6,833 nt of DNA, from NCBI GenBank assembly GCA_905234355.1, contig CAJOHP010000151.1:1-6833 (forward strand). Reading direction: 5' to 3'. The notes under the pieces were generated by a model. It did no database searches, had not been told where the DNA came from, and worked only from the letters and a program-made list of their open reading frames with translations. Position numbers and translations under genes: made by a program. Each line of letters begins with the position of its first letter. Position 1 is the stretch's first letter. This stretch comes from an uncultured Prevotella sp. (GTDB lineage Bacteria > Bacteroidota > Bacteroidia > Bacteroidales > Bacteroidaceae). Shown here piece by piece: positions 5,537 through 6,833 of the stretch.

Positions 5537-5750
5537 TAAGGTGGGTTCTATCAATTCGCTTTGGCTGATTTCTGAGCTATTTTGACTCACATTTTGTAAG
5601 TGGAAGAAGGAGTGTAGCGGGCTACACGAAAGGCTACGGGTAGGCGAGCGTAGCTCGGGATTCTGATGAGACTTACAAAATGGAGGCAAAAGAGCCTTAA
5701 TACCCCATCTATGTCAAACCAAACCGTGGGAATTAATAGGACCCACCTTA
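5537..5750. mobile_element. MITE-like palindromic element with 21-bp terminal inverted repeats
   Basis: The ends, 5537-5557 and 5730-5750, are inverted repeats matching at 19 of 21 positions, with TAAGGTGGGT on the left and ACCCACCTTA on the right. Both ends carry TA, which would fit a TA target duplication of the IS630/Tc1-mariner kind, although the TA could equally be part of the repeat. Inside is a perfect 12-bp inverted repeat, CATTTTGTAAGT (5590-5601) with ACTTACAAAATG (5671-5682). Between these are two small hairpins: GTGTAGC/GCTACAC (5612-5627) and CGAGC/GCTCG (5645-5657). The element has no reading frame of useful length, so a transposase would have to act from elsewhere. It accounts for most of the gene-free stretch 5471-5787. 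I cannot name the parent insertion sequence. It could instead be a structured RNA or a regulatory palindrome. Confidence 0.6.
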
Positions 5751-5787
5751 AGTACGACACAAGTATAACAGAAATAATAATAGGAAC

Positions 5788-6186
5788 ATGAAGAAACTGT
5801 TACTTTTCACGATGATGCTGTTCTGCGGCCTCACCACAGCCCTGGCCCAGAAGCCGGCCGAAATCCATTTTGACAAGGTCACCCACAACTTCGGCACCTT
5901 CAGCGACAAGAGCCCGGTGGTGAGCTGCGAGTTCACCTTCACCAACGTGGGCGAGTCGCCTCTCGTGGTCAACCAGGCCGTGGCCTCCTGCGGATGCACA
6001 GTGCCCGAATACACCAAGACACCCATCAAGCCAGGCGAGAAGGGCATCATCAAGGTGACCTACAACGGCACAGGCAAGTTTCCCGGACACTTCAAGAAGA
6101 GCATCACCGTGCGCACCAACGGCGCAGTGGAAATGACACGCCTCTACATCGAAGGCGACATGGAGGGCGAAGAGCCTCAGAAGTGA
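5788..6186 (+). CDS. DUF1573 domain secreted protein
   Basis: The 132-residue product begins with a clear signal peptide (MKKLLLFTMMLFCGLTTALA, cut near residue 20). It is followed by a single DUF1573 domain from about residue 25 to 125. The diagnostic features are HNFGTF (33-38), FTFTNVGESPLVV (49-61), SCGCTVPEY (67-75) and the IKPGEKGIIKVTYN stretch (80-93). The domain is predicted to be a beta-sandwich related to immunoglobulin-like and ASH folds. It is abundant in Bacteroidetes and has no established biochemical role. The two cysteines of SCGC are the only ones left in the mature protein apart from C47. The protein likely resides in the periplasm or envelope. AGGA lies three bases before the ATG, too close for an ideal ribosome site. 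Its stop is one base before the tex start, so the two genes are probably co-translated. Confidence 0.9.
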   Translation: MKKLLLFTMMLFCGLTTALAQKPAEIHFDKVTHNFGTFSDKSPVVSCEFTFTNVGESPLVVNQAVASCGCTVPEYTKTPIKPGEKGIIKVTYNGTGKFPGHFKKSITVRTNGAVEMTRLYIEGDMEGEEPQK

Positions 6187-6187
6187 A

Positions 6188-6833
6188 ATGGACAGTCTGT
6201 TTGCCGGGCTGATAGCCCAGAGCCTGCACCTGAGCGAGACCGCCGTGGCCGGCACGCTGAAGCTACTCGACGAGGGGTGCACCATACCTTTCATCGCCCG
6301 CTACCGCAAAGAGGCCACCGGAGGACTGGACGAGGTGCAGATAGCCGCCATCAGCGAGCAGTACAGCCGTCTGCAAGACATAGCCAAGCGCAAAGACACC
6401 GTGCTCAAGACCATCGGCGAGCAGGGCAAGCTCACCCCCGACCTCAAGCAGCGCATAGCACAATGCTGGGACGCCACCCTGCTCGAAGACATCTACCTGC
6501 CTTATAAGCCGCGCCGGCGCACCCGCGCACAAGTAGCCCGCGAACAGGGCCTGGAGCCGCTGGCCATGCTCCTGCTGAAGGGCTGTGCCAATCCAGAGCA
6601 GACGGCACAGCCCTACGTCAGGGACGACGTGGCCGACGCCACGGCAGCAATCAAGGGCGCACAAGACATCATCGCAGAGATGGTGAGCGAAGACGAGCAA
6701 TGCCGCCAGCAGGTGCGCGCCGCTTTCCGCCGTGAGGCCGTCATCACATCAAAAGTGGTGAAAAGCAAGGCCGACAGCGACGAGGCAGCAAAATACTCCG
6801 ACTACTTTGACTGGCACGAGCCACTGCGACGCT
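6188..6833 (+). CDS. tex: Tex family RNA-binding transcription accessory protein (partial, runs off the right edge)
   Basis: The first 215 codons of a tex gene are present, with no stop before the window ends. Family members are about 700-780 residues, so the rest lies beyond. The visible part is the N-terminal helical Tex region: an opening helix (residues 1-30), the hallmark CTIPFIARYRKEATGGLDE (31-49), the helical segment to about 95, and LLEDIYLPYKPRRRTRAQVAREQGLEPLA (98-126), which is highly conserved in the family. The YqgF-like, HhH and C-terminal S1 domains expected for Tex are not in the window. Tex binds nucleic acid and associates with transcription; its role in Bacteroidetes is little defined. 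The ATG follows the DUF1573 stop with a single base between them (TGAAATG), indicating translational coupling and no separate promoter. Confidence 0.95.
   Translation, partial: MDSLFAGLIAQSLHLSETAVAGTLKLLDEGCTIPFIARYRKEATGGLDEVQIAAISEQYSRLQDIAKRKDTVLKTIGEQGKLTPDLKQRIAQCWDATLLEDIYLPYKPRRRTRAQVAREQGLEPLAMLLLKGCANPEQTAQPYVRDDVADATAAIKGAQDIIAEMVSEDEQCRQQVRAAFRREAVITSKVVKSKADSDEAAKYSDYFDWHEPLRR

Overview
The window looks like a chromosomal segment from a Bacteroidetes bacterium, most likely Prevotella or a close relative. Three things point there: promoters of the Bacteroidetes type (TTTG or TTG, a 19-20 base spacer, then TAnnTTTG), general lack of strong Shine-Dalgarno sites, and gene families typical of the group (paired ExbD proteins, DUF1573, GH105, a Tex homologue). 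Genus is an inference from family resemblance.

Layout, left to right. A dihydrofolate reductase gene (folA, +) starts inside a pair of inverted, GC-rich palindromic repeats, one of which is read in frame as part of its N-terminus. It converges on an Lrp/AsnC-type regulator gene (-), which has a clear promoter of its own overlapped by a perfect dyad. Upstream of the regulator, also on the minus strand, is a compact four-gene operon: an ExbB/TolQ proton channel, a small three-helix membrane protein, and two different ExbD proteins. This is a complete inner-membrane energy-transducing module, probably serving TonB-dependent outer-membrane uptake. Its promoter faces away from that of a HIT-family gene (+), and a long imperfect hairpin fills the start of the exbB leader.

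To the right, all on the plus strand, come the HIT protein, a secreted GH105 unsaturated glycuronyl hydrolase 20 bases behind it, a 317-base gap, a secreted DUF1573 protein, and the start of a tex gene that runs off the right edge. The gap is mostly occupied by a 214-base element with 21-base terminal inverted repeats, internal palindromes and TA at both ends, which looks like a non-coding miniature transposable element. It lies between a candidate -7 box and the DUF1573 start.

The protein genes are ordinary housekeeping or envelope functions, and I see no defence system, CRISPR array, tRNA or rRNA. The unusual material is the palindromic and repeat DNA: three unrelated hairpin-forming elements, each placed at the 5' end of a gene or its leader. 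The 79 bases between folA and the regulator hold no gene and no convincing terminator.
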